The notes beneath the pieces were generated by a model. That model did not search any database. It saw nothing but the letters and a program-made list of their open reading frames with translations, and had not been told where the DNA came from. A DNA stretch of 61,975 bases from a virus. The DNA is taken from positions 1 through 61,975 of IMG/VR virus record IMGVR_UViG_3300037247_001905; one strand, written 5' to 3'. The translations under genes were made by a program, and so were the position numbers. Of the stretch, positions 48,306-57,605 are shown one piece after another (position 1 is the stretch's first letter; every line of letters starts with the position of its first letter).

Positions 48306-48493
48306 GTGAGCACCGCTTTCCTGCCCTCACACAATGGGCACGGGATTGGATGTCCTGTGCTGGGCTGCCGATTGCCGTAACCGGAGTTGCGCACTCCGTA
48401 CGTTTTCGGGCAGGGGACATGGCCTTGCCCCTTGCACTCGGGGCACAGCCGCATCGTCAAGCCGTCGGTGAGCTTGAGGGAAGGACCAGTCAT
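48302..48493 (-). CDS. DnaJ-type zinc-finger protein, 63 aa
   Basis: LCPECKGQGHVPC (16-28) and PCPLCEGR (51-58) repeat the CxxCxGxG unit of DnaJ central domains. Such stand-alone units occur in phages and bind zinc. Start at 48493; longer frames upstream would cross the hairpin behind the capsid gene. Confidence 0.65.
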   Translation of the reverse strand: MTGPSLKLTDGLTMRLCPECKGQGHVPCPKTYGVRNSGYGNRQPSTGHPIPCPLCEGRKAVLT

Positions 48494-48498
48494 TGAAA

Positions 48499-48528
48499 GG
48501 GCACCCTCCCTGGTGAGGAAAGGTGCCC
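48499..48528 (-). terminator. Hairpin behind the capsid gene
   Basis: On the minus strand GGGCACC pairs with GGTGCCC, followed by TTTCA and the ATG at 48493. It is likely a partial terminator giving more capsid than downstream message, and it blocks the start region of the zinc protein. Confidence 0.5.
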
Positions 48529-48544
48529 GCCCTCGCACCGACAA

Positions 48545-50140
48545 TCAGTTTGACACCGGACGTGTCGAGTTGACGCCCTCGAGCACCAACATCGGAATCT
48601 GCTTGGTCGGGATGAACTGCATCGTGACCTTGCCCGGCAACTGCTTGAACTCGCTGGGGAGCACAAGCCCGGACGCGTCGGTCTGCATCAACGGGAAGTC
48701 GGCGCGGTCGTGGCCCACGCTCGGCATCGTAAACTCGAACGGGAACGCGGACGGCAGTTGCCCGCCGGCGTCCACACGGCTGTTGGCACTGATCGAGCCG
48801 TCGCCCGGCGGCGTGATGATGGCCCAGTTGCCCTTGCGGAGCATACCGAGCATTACCCCGTCCTCGAAGAACGGCGAGCTAAACCCCTCGTAAGTCCTGC
48901 CTGTTTCCGGATCGGTGATCGCGAAACCCTCACCACGCCCCAATGCGCGCACGCTGCCGACAACGCCCTGCCGTTCGCGCCGTTCGATGGGCTGGAGCGT
49001 CTCGAAGATGTTGGTAAAGATGCCCGGCGCCGCCAGGATCGTGTCCATCTCGAACTGCCAGTAGCTCATCGTCTCCCAGAACCGGGACAGGTAGCTGAGG
49101 AACTTCCGCTCGGTAAGCGAACCGACGTTGTTGAAGTAGAGCGAGGCCACCCAGCCACGGTCGCGGAGGTCGAGATAGTCGTCAGACGTAGTAGTGATGG
49201 CGCTGCCGCGCAGCACGCGGTTCTCTGCATCTGTGGAACCGCCCCACACCGCCCAGTCGCGCCACGAGTAGAACCCACGGTAGCCAAGCGATGCGTCGTA
49301 GGTGTCACGGAACACGACGAATGCGTCCGCGCCGATGTTGCCGGTGGTTGCCCATGTCGCAAAGTTCGAGGCGAACTCGCCCGTGAGAATCACCTTGTTC
49401 TGTTGGGGCAGAACATTGTGAACGAACAACAACTCACGCGTACCGCTGTCCTCATTGATGCGGGTCGTCGACTTCATTAGGTCGACTTCCTGCCCGACAG
49501 CGAAGTAGTGAACGGTCTTCTCGACCGGCGTAAACGTGATCGTCTTCGCCGTCGCGTCAATCGTGTAGGCGCCCGTGCCTGTCGAGGCCCCGAGGCTGCC
49601 CAGCCGATAACTCTGTGACGGGTTGAGATGCCACGACACCGTACCGAAGCGACCGATGTTCGAGCCCATCCCCTTCAGCAAGTCGGGGATGTGCTGCCGA
49701 ATGTTTGCTTCGGTGGCATCCAACCGCGCCATCGTCGCCGACAGCGCAAGGTTGGTGTCAAGCCCGAACATCTGCATCGTCAGACCGTACGGCGTCGGGT
49801 TTGCCCCATGGAGCGGGTTCGGCGCCAACTGGTTGAGTTGGTTGATCGAGATGTTCGTGCCCTTGGTGGTTGTGTCGCCCACCAAGCCGTAGAAGCTGCT
49901 CTTGTGGGACGGCCGGATCACGCCGGCGAGCGAGCCGCGATACCGCTTCTTGAGCAGGAAGTCACGGCCGGGACCGAACTGCCGGAGTTCGGCGCCGGTG
50001 CGCTTTCCGCCGGGGTCGATAATCATGTCCCGAAAGACAGGGCTGAGTTGCGGCAACACCAGCATGGCGCGCGTACCGATCAGTTCGCGCATGGTGGCCG
50101 CGTTCGTCTTCAGATATGTGTCAGCGATTGAACTGGGCAT
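48545..50140 (-). CDS. Major capsid protein, HK97-fold type, 531 aa
   Basis: Preceded by AAAGGAG and placed directly behind the scaffold gene, with a strong hairpin after it. The N-terminus (STADTYLKTNAA-like, residues 3-16) and a long beta-rich region with TDAENR, RFWETMSYWQFEMDTI and PGDGSISANSRVDAGG blocks look like a large capsid protein. Larger than HK97 (about 385 aa) but normal for a large podovirus capsid with an inserted domain. Identity is by order and general pattern. Confidence 0.7.
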   Translation of the reverse strand: MPSSIADTYLKTNAATMRELIGTRAMLVLPQLSPVFRDMIIDPGGKRTGAELRQFGPGRDFLLKKRYRGSLAGVIRPSHKSSFYGLVGDTTTKGTNISINQLNQLAPNPLHGANPTPYGLTMQMFGLDTNLALSATMARLDATEANIRQHIPDLLKGMGSNIGRFGTVSWHLNPSQSYRLGSLGASTGTGAYTIDATAKTITFTPVEKTVHYFAVGQEVDLMKSTTRINEDSGTRELLFVHNVLPQQNKVILTGEFASNFATWATTGNIGADAFVVFRDTYDASLGYRGFYSWRDWAVWGGSTDAENRVLRGSAITTTSDDYLDLRDRGWVASLYFNNVGSLTERKFLSYLSRFWETMSYWQFEMDTILAAPGIFTNIFETLQPIERRERQGVVGSVRALGRGEGFAITDPETGRTYEGFSSPFFEDGVMLGMLRKGNWAIITPPGDGSISANSRVDAGGQLPSAFPFEFTMPSVGHDRADFPLMQTDASGLVLPSEFKQLPGKVTMQFIPTKQIPMLVLEGVNSTRPVSN

Positions 50141-50159
50141 TGCCTAGCTCCTTTGATGC

Positions 50160-51260
50160 TTAGGCTGCGCTCCCCGTGCCCTGTTCTTCAAGCTCGCGCA
50201 TGAGCCTGTCAACGGCCCAATCGTCGAACTCTTGGTCCTGTTCCGCTCCGGTTTTGGAGGGATCGAACTCGGGTCGGGAAACCGCCTTTGGATGTTGGTC
50301 GGACCATGACGGTTCCAGCGAGCCCTCTCCGCCGTACCCTTGCAGCCTGCCCAGCTTCGCCGGGTCGCCGTAAGACGCGCGGGCCTGACTCACCATGCTG
50401 GCGACGGCCTTCTTTGCAAGATCGTCCAGCCAGTCAAGGCTCATCTTACCCGTTTCGGCGAACTTCTGCACCACCAGCTTGCGCATTTCCTCAAAAGCGG
50501 TCTCGTGCAGCCGTTGCTGGGTGCTCTCCACCAGTTCTTTGACCTCGTCTTTGGGGGTCTCCGTCGCCTTTTCCCGCGCTTCCACCAACTTGATGTATTT
50601 GGCGATTTCCGCGTTGGCGAGCGGCCGAAGCGTCTGCTTCATGCTGTACCGCAGTATCTCCTTGAACTCGTCGGTTGGTCCCTTCTTGTCCTTGTCGTCG
50701 GCATCGGCCCCTTTTTTGCCCTTCTTGACGTCTTTGTCGTCGTCCTCGGCGGGGAAGTGCTCGGCGATCTGCTCGTCGATCTGTTCTTTGTCCCACCCCT
50801 GCGAAGCGAGGAACGTACGCATGGCGGTCTGCCGTTGAGTTGCCGTGGCGTCGGCGGCCTTCTCGCCCCAGAGCACCGCCGCCGCGTCGAGCACCTTCTT
50901 CTCGTTCTCGCCCTGTTTTATGGCGGTGTCCCTCGCCGACTCGAGCTTGTGGATGTCCTCGGCGCTGTAGAGCTTGTCGCCGATGCGCACGCGCTTATCG
51001 TCGAGCGCAACGACGCTGCCGGCTTGAGCGCCCTTGTCGGTCAGTTTGTCGATGAGCCCACCGCCACCGGTGTCCTTGCCGCCGTCGTCAGCAGCTTTGC
51101 CTTTCCCCTTGGTTTGGTCGTCGCTTCCCCCACCACCCCCACCACCACCACCCCCACCGCCGCTCGTGTCGTCGCCCTCGGGATGGAACAGCGGATGGAA
51201 TCCGGTGTAGTCGTGTGGGCACAAGGACGCAAGGTTCAATGCCATTGGTGTACGGTGCAT
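50160..51260 (-). CDS. Scaffolding protein, 366 aa
   Basis: N-terminal segment with a poly-Gly run (about 12 Gly, near residues 34-45), then a long charged, mainly helical protein rich in Lys, Glu, Asp and Ala, ending in a basic amphipathic helix and acidic end. Directly upstream of the capsid gene, the place of scaffolding proteins in this operon type. No protease motif seen. AGGAG precedes the ATG. Confidence 0.65.
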   Translation of the reverse strand: MHRTPMALNLASLCPHDYTGFHPLFHPEGDDTSGGGGGGGGGGGGSDDQTKGKGKAADDGGKDTGGGGLIDKLTDKGAQAGSVVALDDKRVRIGDKLYSAEDIHKLESARDTAIKQGENEKKVLDAAAVLWGEKAADATATQRQTAMRTFLASQGWDKEQIDEQIAEHFPAEDDDKDVKKGKKGADADDKDKKGPTDEFKEILRYSMKQTLRPLANAEIAKYIKLVEAREKATETPKDEVKELVESTQQRLHETAFEEMRKLVVQKFAETGKMSLDWLDDLAKKAVASMVSQARASYGDPAKLGRLQGYGGEGSLEPSWSDQHPKAVSRPEFDPSKTGAEQDQEFDDWAVDRLMRELEEQGTGSAA

Positions 51261-51269
51261 GAGGGTCTC

Positions 51270-53258
51270 CTATCGGGTTTGCGAGGACGCGACCAGTTCG
51301 CGTCCAGGGATCGTACCTGTGGGCGGGTTGGTAAGCAAGGCGATGTCCACCGGGTCCATTGCCGCCGGCGGCATGATCTGATCCATGATCTGCATGAGAA
51401 ACTCGCGGTACTCAATGAACTCGTTGACCACTTCCGTTGAAGCCAACCGCAACTCCGGCCCCGTGATGAACGCGTTGAGCACCCGCAACTGAAACGCGGG
51501 CAACTCGGTAAAGGGCGTGACCCAAAACGGCTGGCTGGGTGATTCGCCATCGCCGTACAACGCGAGGATGTTCATAACGATGGTGCGGTACGCCGCCTCT
51601 TCAGGCGCCAATATCATCGCCGGGTCAAGCCCTTCCTTCACCATCAGCCAACGGAACCGCGCCACATCGGCGACGCCCTGCGACAACAGTTCAAGCGCCT
51701 CGCGCTTCCGCAGCGATGGAGAGGCGGTGCTAATCGCCTTGATCTTGAAAGACAGCCGTGAAATGTCGGGGACGGGGTTGCGGTTGAACGACAGCGTTCC
51801 GCTCTCGAAGTCAATATTGGCGCCTACCAGCGACAGATCCAGCTTGCGCACCCGCAGGCGGTCTCCGCTTCGCAAGAGTTCGGCAATCGCCTCGGTAGTG
51901 GCGTAGCGGTGGGCCGCGCCGTAGGTTCGCGCGATGTTGGCAAGCGGTATGGTCATCGGCTCTTTGTTCTGCTCGTCAAGGAACTGAAGCGCCTGGAGCG
52001 AGTCGATACGGCCCTTGTCCCTTGCCAGATCGCGCACGAGCGCCGTTCGGTCCATCAGGTCGAGCAGGAGTTGCACAACACGCCCCGGCAGTTCAACGCC
52101 GGAACTGTGCGGCGCTATAGTAACCGGCCGCATCGGTGCACGAGAACCCGCGAACGCCAACCGCTCTTCATACGCCAAGATGCGGAGGGAGCGGCCATCG
52201 TCCTTGAAGGCGCGCCTCTCGTGCAGTTTGCCGTGCGGGATAAGCGTGATGGGATAGCGGTCGATGTCCTCGATGTTGTTGACGAGATTCTTTAGCGTAC
52301 GCTCGGCGTCCCGGTGCAGGCTCCAGAATATGTCACACAGTCCCGCACCGTAGAAGCCACCGGTCTCGATCATCCTGCACACGTTGAGCGCCGGCCATGC
52401 GATCAACCCCAGTTCCTTGTAGTCGACGTCGTGCAGGATGTAGTTGCCGGACCACGCCACGAACCGACTCATGCGGCCGAACTGGTCGTGCAACCACAAC
52501 CGACGGAACAGCACGGCGATGTAGCTCTCGTCGCTTTCACCGCCCGTTACACCACTCACGGTGCCTCGTTGATCCAGAAACGTGCGGTGCGCAGCGGTGT
52601 CAAGCGTGTCCGGGTAGCGAAGCTTGAACGCCGTCATCTTGCCAAGGTTGGCGGCAACGCGACTGCCAAACTCCTGCTTGAGCACATCGAGCGGTACATA
52701 CATCTGCCGCATGACGCCGCACGCCTTCGTTCGATCACGCCGCACGAGCGGGAAGGGGAATATCTCACGGGGATGCACGACCTCGTGATCGGCCTGCACG
52801 CCCACGCCCTCCATGCTGTCAACGTGCGTGTGCAGGGCGCAGGTGCCCAGCTTCGTCAGGATCTCATCAAAGGGGATCGCCTGTTCCTTTAGGCGTTGTT
52901 CACTGGTAACGTCGTCGGCGATGACCTGAGCAACGGCTCGGTCGCGGAGTTCGGCTACGGAGATGCCGTCCTTGGCGACCGCCGGCGCCCGATTGATCCC
53001 GGCGAGTACCCCCTGTACCCGATTCAACTGCGACAGCAGTTCTTGGAACTGGCTCTGCCAACGGCCGTCCTGATCGAGTTGGTAGGACGCCACACGGCCG
53101 GCGTGCGCGTCGATCACGTCGAAGCGGCGTGCCCCCTGAACATACGCCTCGAACAGATCCCACTTGGCCCAGTGCCAACGCGCGTCGACTTCAACCTCGC
53201 GCGCATACGCTTCGAGAACGCGTACGAGCTTCTTTTTATCCTTGGGCAGTTGAATCAC
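51270..53258 (-). CDS. Portal protein, 662 aa
   Basis: Between a small protein behind terminase and the scaffold gene, the normal portal place. A helical N-terminal part with wing-like beta segments (residues 130-330) and a long helical C-terminal region (MDQIMPPAAMDP) have the size of podovirus portals. The portal forms the ring through which DNA enters and leaves the head. GTG start with GGAGG 7 bases upstream. Confidence 0.75.
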   Translation of the reverse strand: MIQLPKDKKKLVRVLEAYAREVEVDARWHWAKWDLFEAYVQGARRFDVIDAHAGRVASYQLDQDGRWQSQFQELLSQLNRVQGVLAGINRAPAVAKDGISVAELRDRAVAQVIADDVTSEQRLKEQAIPFDEILTKLGTCALHTHVDSMEGVGVQADHEVVHPREIFPFPLVRRDRTKACGVMRQMYVPLDVLKQEFGSRVAANLGKMTAFKLRYPDTLDTAAHRTFLDQRGTVSGVTGGESDESYIAVLFRRLWLHDQFGRMSRFVAWSGNYILHDVDYKELGLIAWPALNVCRMIETGGFYGAGLCDIFWSLHRDAERTLKNLVNNIEDIDRYPITLIPHGKLHERRAFKDDGRSLRILAYEERLAFAGSRAPMRPVTIAPHSSGVELPGRVVQLLLDLMDRTALVRDLARDKGRIDSLQALQFLDEQNKEPMTIPLANIARTYGAAHRYATTEAIAELLRSGDRLRVRKLDLSLVGANIDFESGTLSFNRNPVPDISRLSFKIKAISTASPSLRKREALELLSQGVADVARFRWLMVKEGLDPAMILAPEEAAYRTIVMNILALYGDGESPSQPFWVTPFTELPAFQLRVLNAFITGPELRLASTEVVNEFIEYREFLMQIMDQIMPPAAMDPVDIALLTNPPTGTIPGRELVASSQTR

Positions 53259-53628
53259 GATCGGCCTCCGCCCGCGCTTCTTCGGGGCTCAGCAGTTGCA
53301 TCCTATCACCAGACGGCTGCCGACGCGAAAGATCCTCCATGATCTCCGTCCGGATACGGTCAAGCCCCTCAGACAACGCCTTCGCGATCGCGGGCCGCAT
53401 CTCCTCCAGCACGGCCGCGCGGTCGGCCTCCGACGCCGGGACCAACCGGCCCTTCTCAACGTCGGCCGCCACCGCAACCAGCGTAACGTAGTGATCGAGC
53501 GGCACGACAATGTGGTCGAGTGACAGCCGCATCACCGTCGAACGCGGCTTGGGCGGCTCGCTCTCGGACTCCTCGCCCATGACGAGTTGACGGAGACGGG
53601 AGACTTCGGCCTGTTCGTCGGGGGTCAT
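53236..53628 (-). CDS. Hypothetical protein, 130 aa
   Basis: Acidic, helical, with a conserved-looking centre LSLDHIVVPLDHYVTLVAVAAD. Overlaps the portal gene by 23 bases and the terminase gene by ATGA. Possibly a portal- or terminase-associated factor; no family. Confidence 0.55.
   Translation of the reverse strand: MTPDEQAEVSRLRQLVMGEESESEPPKPRSTVMRLSLDHIVVPLDHYVTLVAVAADVEKGRLVPASEADRAAVLEEMRPAIAKALSEGLDRIRTEIMEDLSRRQPSGDRMQLLSPEEARAEADRDSTAQG
53546..53557 (-). repeat. Genome-wide 12-mer, reverse copy
   Basis: GGCTTGGGCGGC in the 130-aa gene, read on the minus strand as EPPKP. Confidence 0.85.
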
Positions 53629-55646
53629 GCGGCACCTCGAGGGTCTTTGGGCGGCGAGCGCCGTCGAGCGGAGATTACGGCGGCGTCGGCGGGGCTCATC
53701 GTAGCAAGCGCCAGCATAAGCTCGTCGTGGCTGAGCCGCTCGCCCTGCTTCAGTCGTTCAATGACGTTGGTCTCGTCCTCCTCGGCGGCATCCTGTTCAG
53801 AGGGCAATCCAGAGACGACAAAGCGATTCATCGAAAGAGTGTCCAGGAAGTCGTCCTTGTTGAGCCCAGTGTTGTCGCCGCCGAGATTCTTGAACCCCTG
53901 TATCTGCTCGGCAAGCCTTGGCCACACCGTGTCATGCGCGTAGCGATACATCCACGGGAACTTGTAGAGCCCGAACTGCATCCTGAAGGTAATCGCGCCA
54001 GCAATCTTTGCGCACTTGGACGTGCGCCCGGGGTTGAAGCCCATGATTTCAGGCAGGTGTTCGCCCTCAAACTCTTTGACGGCCCGCGTGCGCACGACCT
54101 CAAGAAGATCCTGCACAACACCGATGCCGTCCTCGATCGCCTCTACGCCAATAACAGCAGCGCGCCAGAGCACCGCCATTGATATTGCATTGGTCACGAG
54201 ATCACTCTGCTCGGCCTGCGCACCCCACAACCCCAGGCTAAACAGTTCGTTGAAGTCTGTAAGCGCCATGCAATGCGCAACCTTCCAGTCCGAATGGGAG
54301 CCGCTCGTTTTTGAGGTATCACATGTAAGGAAGCGGGGAAAACGCTCGCAGAACTCCGTCAGCGGCATCTTGACAAGTTGCGGTATCTGGGCCTTGCCAA
54401 GCGGCTGCCGCCACCAGCAGATCAGGGTGGGCGACTTCCACGGCGCGTTGAACGCATCGGCGTCGTTTCCCTCGAACCAGTAGCCGTGCTTGTCCTTTTC
54501 GAGCACACCAAACACGGTGCCCGCTGCGCCACCGGGGTTGCCCAGCATCTCTGCCTCAAACGGCGCGTCTCCCATCAGCAGGCGCACCTCGTCAAGCGTC
54601 TTGGTATCGTCGAACAGCCCCAACTCGGATTTCTCAGCGGTGTCCGCAGGCCAACGATGCGGCCAGCACGACACCAGTTTGGAGGTGCCGTCTTCCTGCT
54701 TCACATGTGAAGCCGCCGGCTGGTGAATGCGGAACCACGCGTCAAAGGTCTTATCAACGGCAACCTCGATCTCTTTGCCTGTCTCCGGATCGGTAGCGGT
54801 CGTTGTCTCCATGATGTGCCAGAGGTACGCCTGCTGGTCGATGTATGTGCCAACGTAACTGCATCGCGTGCCCTGCCCCGTAATCATCGGCAACAACTGG
54901 TACCGCATCATGCGGTCAAAGTTCTCGCGCATCTGTTCGCGTGACGACGTCGCCGTGGGATCCCACTCGGCGTCGTCGATCACGATTTCAACGGGGCGCT
55001 TGCCCCGCTTGCGGGCCTCGGCCGACGTACAGAAAAGCCACGACCGATTCGTCAACACGAAGTCGGACATCCCGCTGCGCACCTCGCCGCGCTTGCCGAC
55101 AATCGCGCCGCCGTACTCCGGCGCCCAATCCGCCAACACCCGCTCGTTGTTGGTCAACAGATATTTGGTGTCGTCACCGAAGACCGTCGAAAGATCCTGC
55201 GTCGACGAGCAATAGAGAAATGAATAGCCGGGGTGCGACACCATCTGAAACGGCACCGACTTCTTCCAGTAGAACGTCTTGGCGCCGCCCCGGGGCGCAA
55301 CAGCCGCAACATAGTGGTAGATGACGCGTGCAACCGTGATATGGTCGTGAAACTTCGGCCGGGGGATCGCCTGCCCCTCAAAGAACATGGGGTTGAAGTC
55401 GCCGTCCGCCGTCAGGTAGTACCGCTCCCACAGGTCCAGACCGGCAACGAGCGCGTCGGCCTTGCGCCACCACATCGCCCGCTTGACTTTGGGCGCATCG
55501 CTCGCCTGCGGCGTGTGCAGCGTCCACTGCCGACAGGCGTTTACACGGGCGGCACGACGGCCCTCGTTCGTCAGGCCGTCGTAGTCAGCCGGGAGGGGAT
55601 AGTTCGCATTCCCCTCATCGTAATGAGGAACCTGTTTGACGATCAT
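53625..55646 (-). CDS. Terminase large subunit, 673 aa
   Basis: Motor that packages DNA into the head. Walker A APRGGAKT (117-124), Walker B VEIVIDDAEWD (219-229) with the carboxylates at its end, and a nuclease domain with LTCDTSKTSGSHSD (440-453), where D443 and D453 are metal ligands, and a third acidic site near 631-637 (NKDDFLD). Overlaps the upstream gene (ATGA) and the downstream one. The DNA ends made by it decide whether the 228-bp repeat is real. Confidence 0.85.
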   Translation of the reverse strand: MIVKQVPHYDEGNANYPLPADYDGLTNEGRRAARVNACRQWTLHTPQASDAPKVKRAMWWRKADALVAGLDLWERYYLTADGDFNPMFFEGQAIPRPKFHDHITVARVIYHYVAAVAPRGGAKTFYWKKSVPFQMVSHPGYSFLYCSSTQDLSTVFGDDTKYLLTNNERVLADWAPEYGGAIVGKRGEVRSGMSDFVLTNRSWLFCTSAEARKRGKRPVEIVIDDAEWDPTATSSREQMRENFDRMMRYQLLPMITGQGTRCSYVGTYIDQQAYLWHIMETTTATDPETGKEIEVAVDKTFDAWFRIHQPAASHVKQEDGTSKLVSCWPHRWPADTAEKSELGLFDDTKTLDEVRLLMGDAPFEAEMLGNPGGAAGTVFGVLEKDKHGYWFEGNDADAFNAPWKSPTLICWWRQPLGKAQIPQLVKMPLTEFCERFPRFLTCDTSKTSGSHSDWKVAHCMALTDFNELFSLGLWGAQAEQSDLVTNAISMAVLWRAAVIGVEAIEDGIGVVQDLLEVVRTRAVKEFEGEHLPEIMGFNPGRTSKCAKIAGAITFRMQFGLYKFPWMYRYAHDTVWPRLAEQIQGFKNLGGDNTGLNKDDFLDTLSMNRFVVSGLPSEQDAAEEDETNVIERLKQGERLSHDELMLALATMSPADAAVISARRRSPPKDPRGAA

Positions 55647-57172
55647 TCATCGTCTTCGTCTTCATCTTCGGTAGTGTCGTCTTCATCTTCGGCAGACTCG
55701 ACAATACCAGCGTTATCGTCAACGCCATCATTGCCGAAAGCTTCCTTGCCGCCCAAGCCTAGATTCTCACCGCCTGCGATGTTCCACGCAACCATTTCAC
55801 CGCTGGCGGGCAACGGCGGCGCGCCCACCGTAGAGATACCGGCCGCATCCGTGGGCATAGCAACTGTGTCGTCGATGTCGTTGTTGTCGATTGCTTGTTG
55901 AATGCTGTGGCGGAACTCCTGCGCAATGACGTGATCCGACGCTAAAAACACGGCGGGGGCCTTTGCGAGACCGACTTTGCGCGCTTCGCTTGCGTCGATT
56001 GTGATTGTTGCAGGCGTGCCATTTTCCATTGGTGTTTGCGGGTCAAGCACGAGCATCATTGGCATTGTTGTCCACGCGGTCGGCAGCACAAGCGATGTGT
56101 CGCCTTCATTCTCTGCTGCGTGTTGCACGAGCAGCGGGAACGTTGCGTTCTGCCACCCGTATGATACAGCAGCAAATCGCACTTCGACTTCGGTGCCGCT
56201 GTCAAGTGTGATTGTGCAACAAGCGGGCGCGCTAGTTGGTTCACCGAGCACGGTTGCGATTGCTTCGTTGAGATTGACAAGCGATTCCTGTTCTTCAGGA
56301 GTGAACTCGTCCGTAACGGCAAGCTGTAGGGCAAACGCGGCGGCCGTAGAAAGAATCGGCGCGTCCGTCTCAAGGCGGTCACGCAGGATGTCACGGAGTT
56401 TGAGGAGCATGTCGGCGGCAACCGTCGTGATGTCCTCGTTGGGAAGGCGGTGCGCAATGGCTGCCGCGAGTTGGGCAATGTCAACCTCGTCAAGCGGCTG
56501 CTCCTGGGTTTCGACGCGGAGGGGGATCTTGAGACGGTTGGCGACCGCGTGCTTGCGGCGATCCGCGTCGACGCCCCGGCAGTGCTCGTCGAGGATGTGC
56601 AGGGCGAACTCGGTGCGGTCGTCGCCGGACATGTTGCTGACCCGTTGGGCGAACGATTCGGAAGTGAACTCACGCGGCTGAAAGTCCCATGTGGTAGGGA
56701 GTTCGGCGGTGTTGCAGGCGTGCGACGCAACCACCCACGCGCCTGCAAAGCGAGCCAGCATACGCGCAAGCGTGCCGGGTCGCCCGAGGCCGTTGGCGTA
56801 GTGACAGAACATCACGGCGATCGCGGGCACCCAATCGCGGTAGTTGTAGAGTTGCCGTGTGTCTTCGTCGCTGCGGGCGTATCCGATGGCGCAGAGTTCG
56901 GCAGGCGTGTCGTTAGTGAGTTCTCGCTTGACGAGAAGTATGTTGATGATGGCGTCGCGGATCATGTGTCGCGGGGGCAACACCCGGTCGGGGTTCGCCA
57001 CGCTGATTGCGCGCAGGTAGTTGGTGGCGTCAATGTAGAAGTCGTACTCGTTGATCTCGTCCAACAGGAAAGGGATGGAAGAGACGATACTGTCCCGGCA
57101 TTCGTCAGCGCTGGGGGCTGTCTTCACGGCTTGGTCGAGTGACAGGACGGGTGATACGGGCGAGGGTGTCAT
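55643..57172 (-). CDS. Unknown protein between terminase genes, 509 aa
   Basis: Helical N-terminal half; beta-rich second half with Cys-Cys around 325; acidic C-terminal tail of Asp/Glu (residues 488-509). The 3' part of the gene is visibly lower in G+C than its neighbours. A 15-mer copy is read as LGLGGKE just before the acidic tail. Function unknown, though its place in a packaging cluster suggests a packaging or head role. Confidence 0.55.
   Translation of the reverse strand: MTPSPVSPVLSLDQAVKTAPSADECRDSIVSSIPFLLDEINEYDFYIDATNYLRAISVANPDRVLPPRHMIRDAIINILLVKRELTNDTPAELCAIGYARSDEDTRQLYNYRDWVPAIAVMFCHYANGLGRPGTLARMLARFAGAWVVASHACNTAELPTTWDFQPREFTSESFAQRVSNMSGDDRTEFALHILDEHCRGVDADRRKHAVANRLKIPLRVETQEQPLDEVDIAQLAAAIAHRLPNEDITTVAADMLLKLRDILRDRLETDAPILSTAAAFALQLAVTDEFTPEEQESLVNLNEAIATVLGEPTSAPACCTITLDSGTEVEVRFAAVSYGWQNATFPLLVQHAAENEGDTSLVLPTAWTTMPMMLVLDPQTPMENGTPATITIDASEARKVGLAKAPAVFLASDHVIAQEFRHSIQQAIDNNDIDDTVAMPTDAAGISTVGAPPLPASGEMVAWNIAGGENLGLGGKEAFGNDGVDDNAGIVESAEDEDDTTEDEDEDDE
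55748..55759 (+). repeat. Genome-wide 15-mer, forward copy
   Basis: CTTGCCGCCCAAGCC (55745-55759), read on the minus strand as GLGGK just before the acidic tail of the 509-aa protein. Confidence 0.85.
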
Positions 57173-57605
57173 TGGCGATCTCCTGGGCTGAGTTGCGGCC
57201 TGCCGTCAGGCTCTTTGCGGTAAGGGTCTGTTCGAGTGCAACGGGCTGTCCGTCCGCCGTACGACCGAGCGCGCGGGCGCGGAGGTGTTGGATCAGGCCG
57301 TCGTCCTCAAGGGCTTTGCGGGCGATTGTACGGAGTTCGCGCATCGCCTGCATCGAGGGGCCGTCCTCGCCGGTGTCGGCGATGTCGATGAGCCGTTCGA
57401 CCTCGGCACGGAGATCCCAGTCGTTCTCGATAAAGGCAATGGCGATCGTGTCGGCCTCGAAGAACGACATGAGCGCCGTGAGCGGGGCTTGTTCGCCGCC
57501 TGGCCGCCGCTTCGCTTTCTTGGAAGAGCGGTCACGGGGGGATCGGGTGCGTTGCTTTGTTTGCGCGTTGTCGGGCACGGCGGTCAATGGTAGCAGCGTT
57601 CGCAA
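57105..57605 (-). CDS. Possible terminase small subunit, 166 aa
   Basis: Lys/Arg-rich N-terminal 35 residues, then helices with DTIAIAFIEND and ALEDDGLIQHL, and a basic C-terminus. Size, charge and place upstream of the terminase large gene fit a small terminase, but no HTH pattern is certain. The start is doubtful: TTG at 57605, TTG at 57587 or GTG at 57578 are all in frame without a strong ribosome-binding site. Confidence 0.4.
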   Translation of the reverse strand: MRTLLPLTAVPDNAQTKQRTRSPRDRSSKKAKRRPGGEQAPLTALMSFFEADTIAIAFIENDWDLRAEVERLIDIADTGEDGPSMQAMRELRTIARKALEDDGLIQHLRARALGRTADGQPVALEQTLTAKSLTAGRNSAQEIANDTLARITRPVTRPSREDSPQR

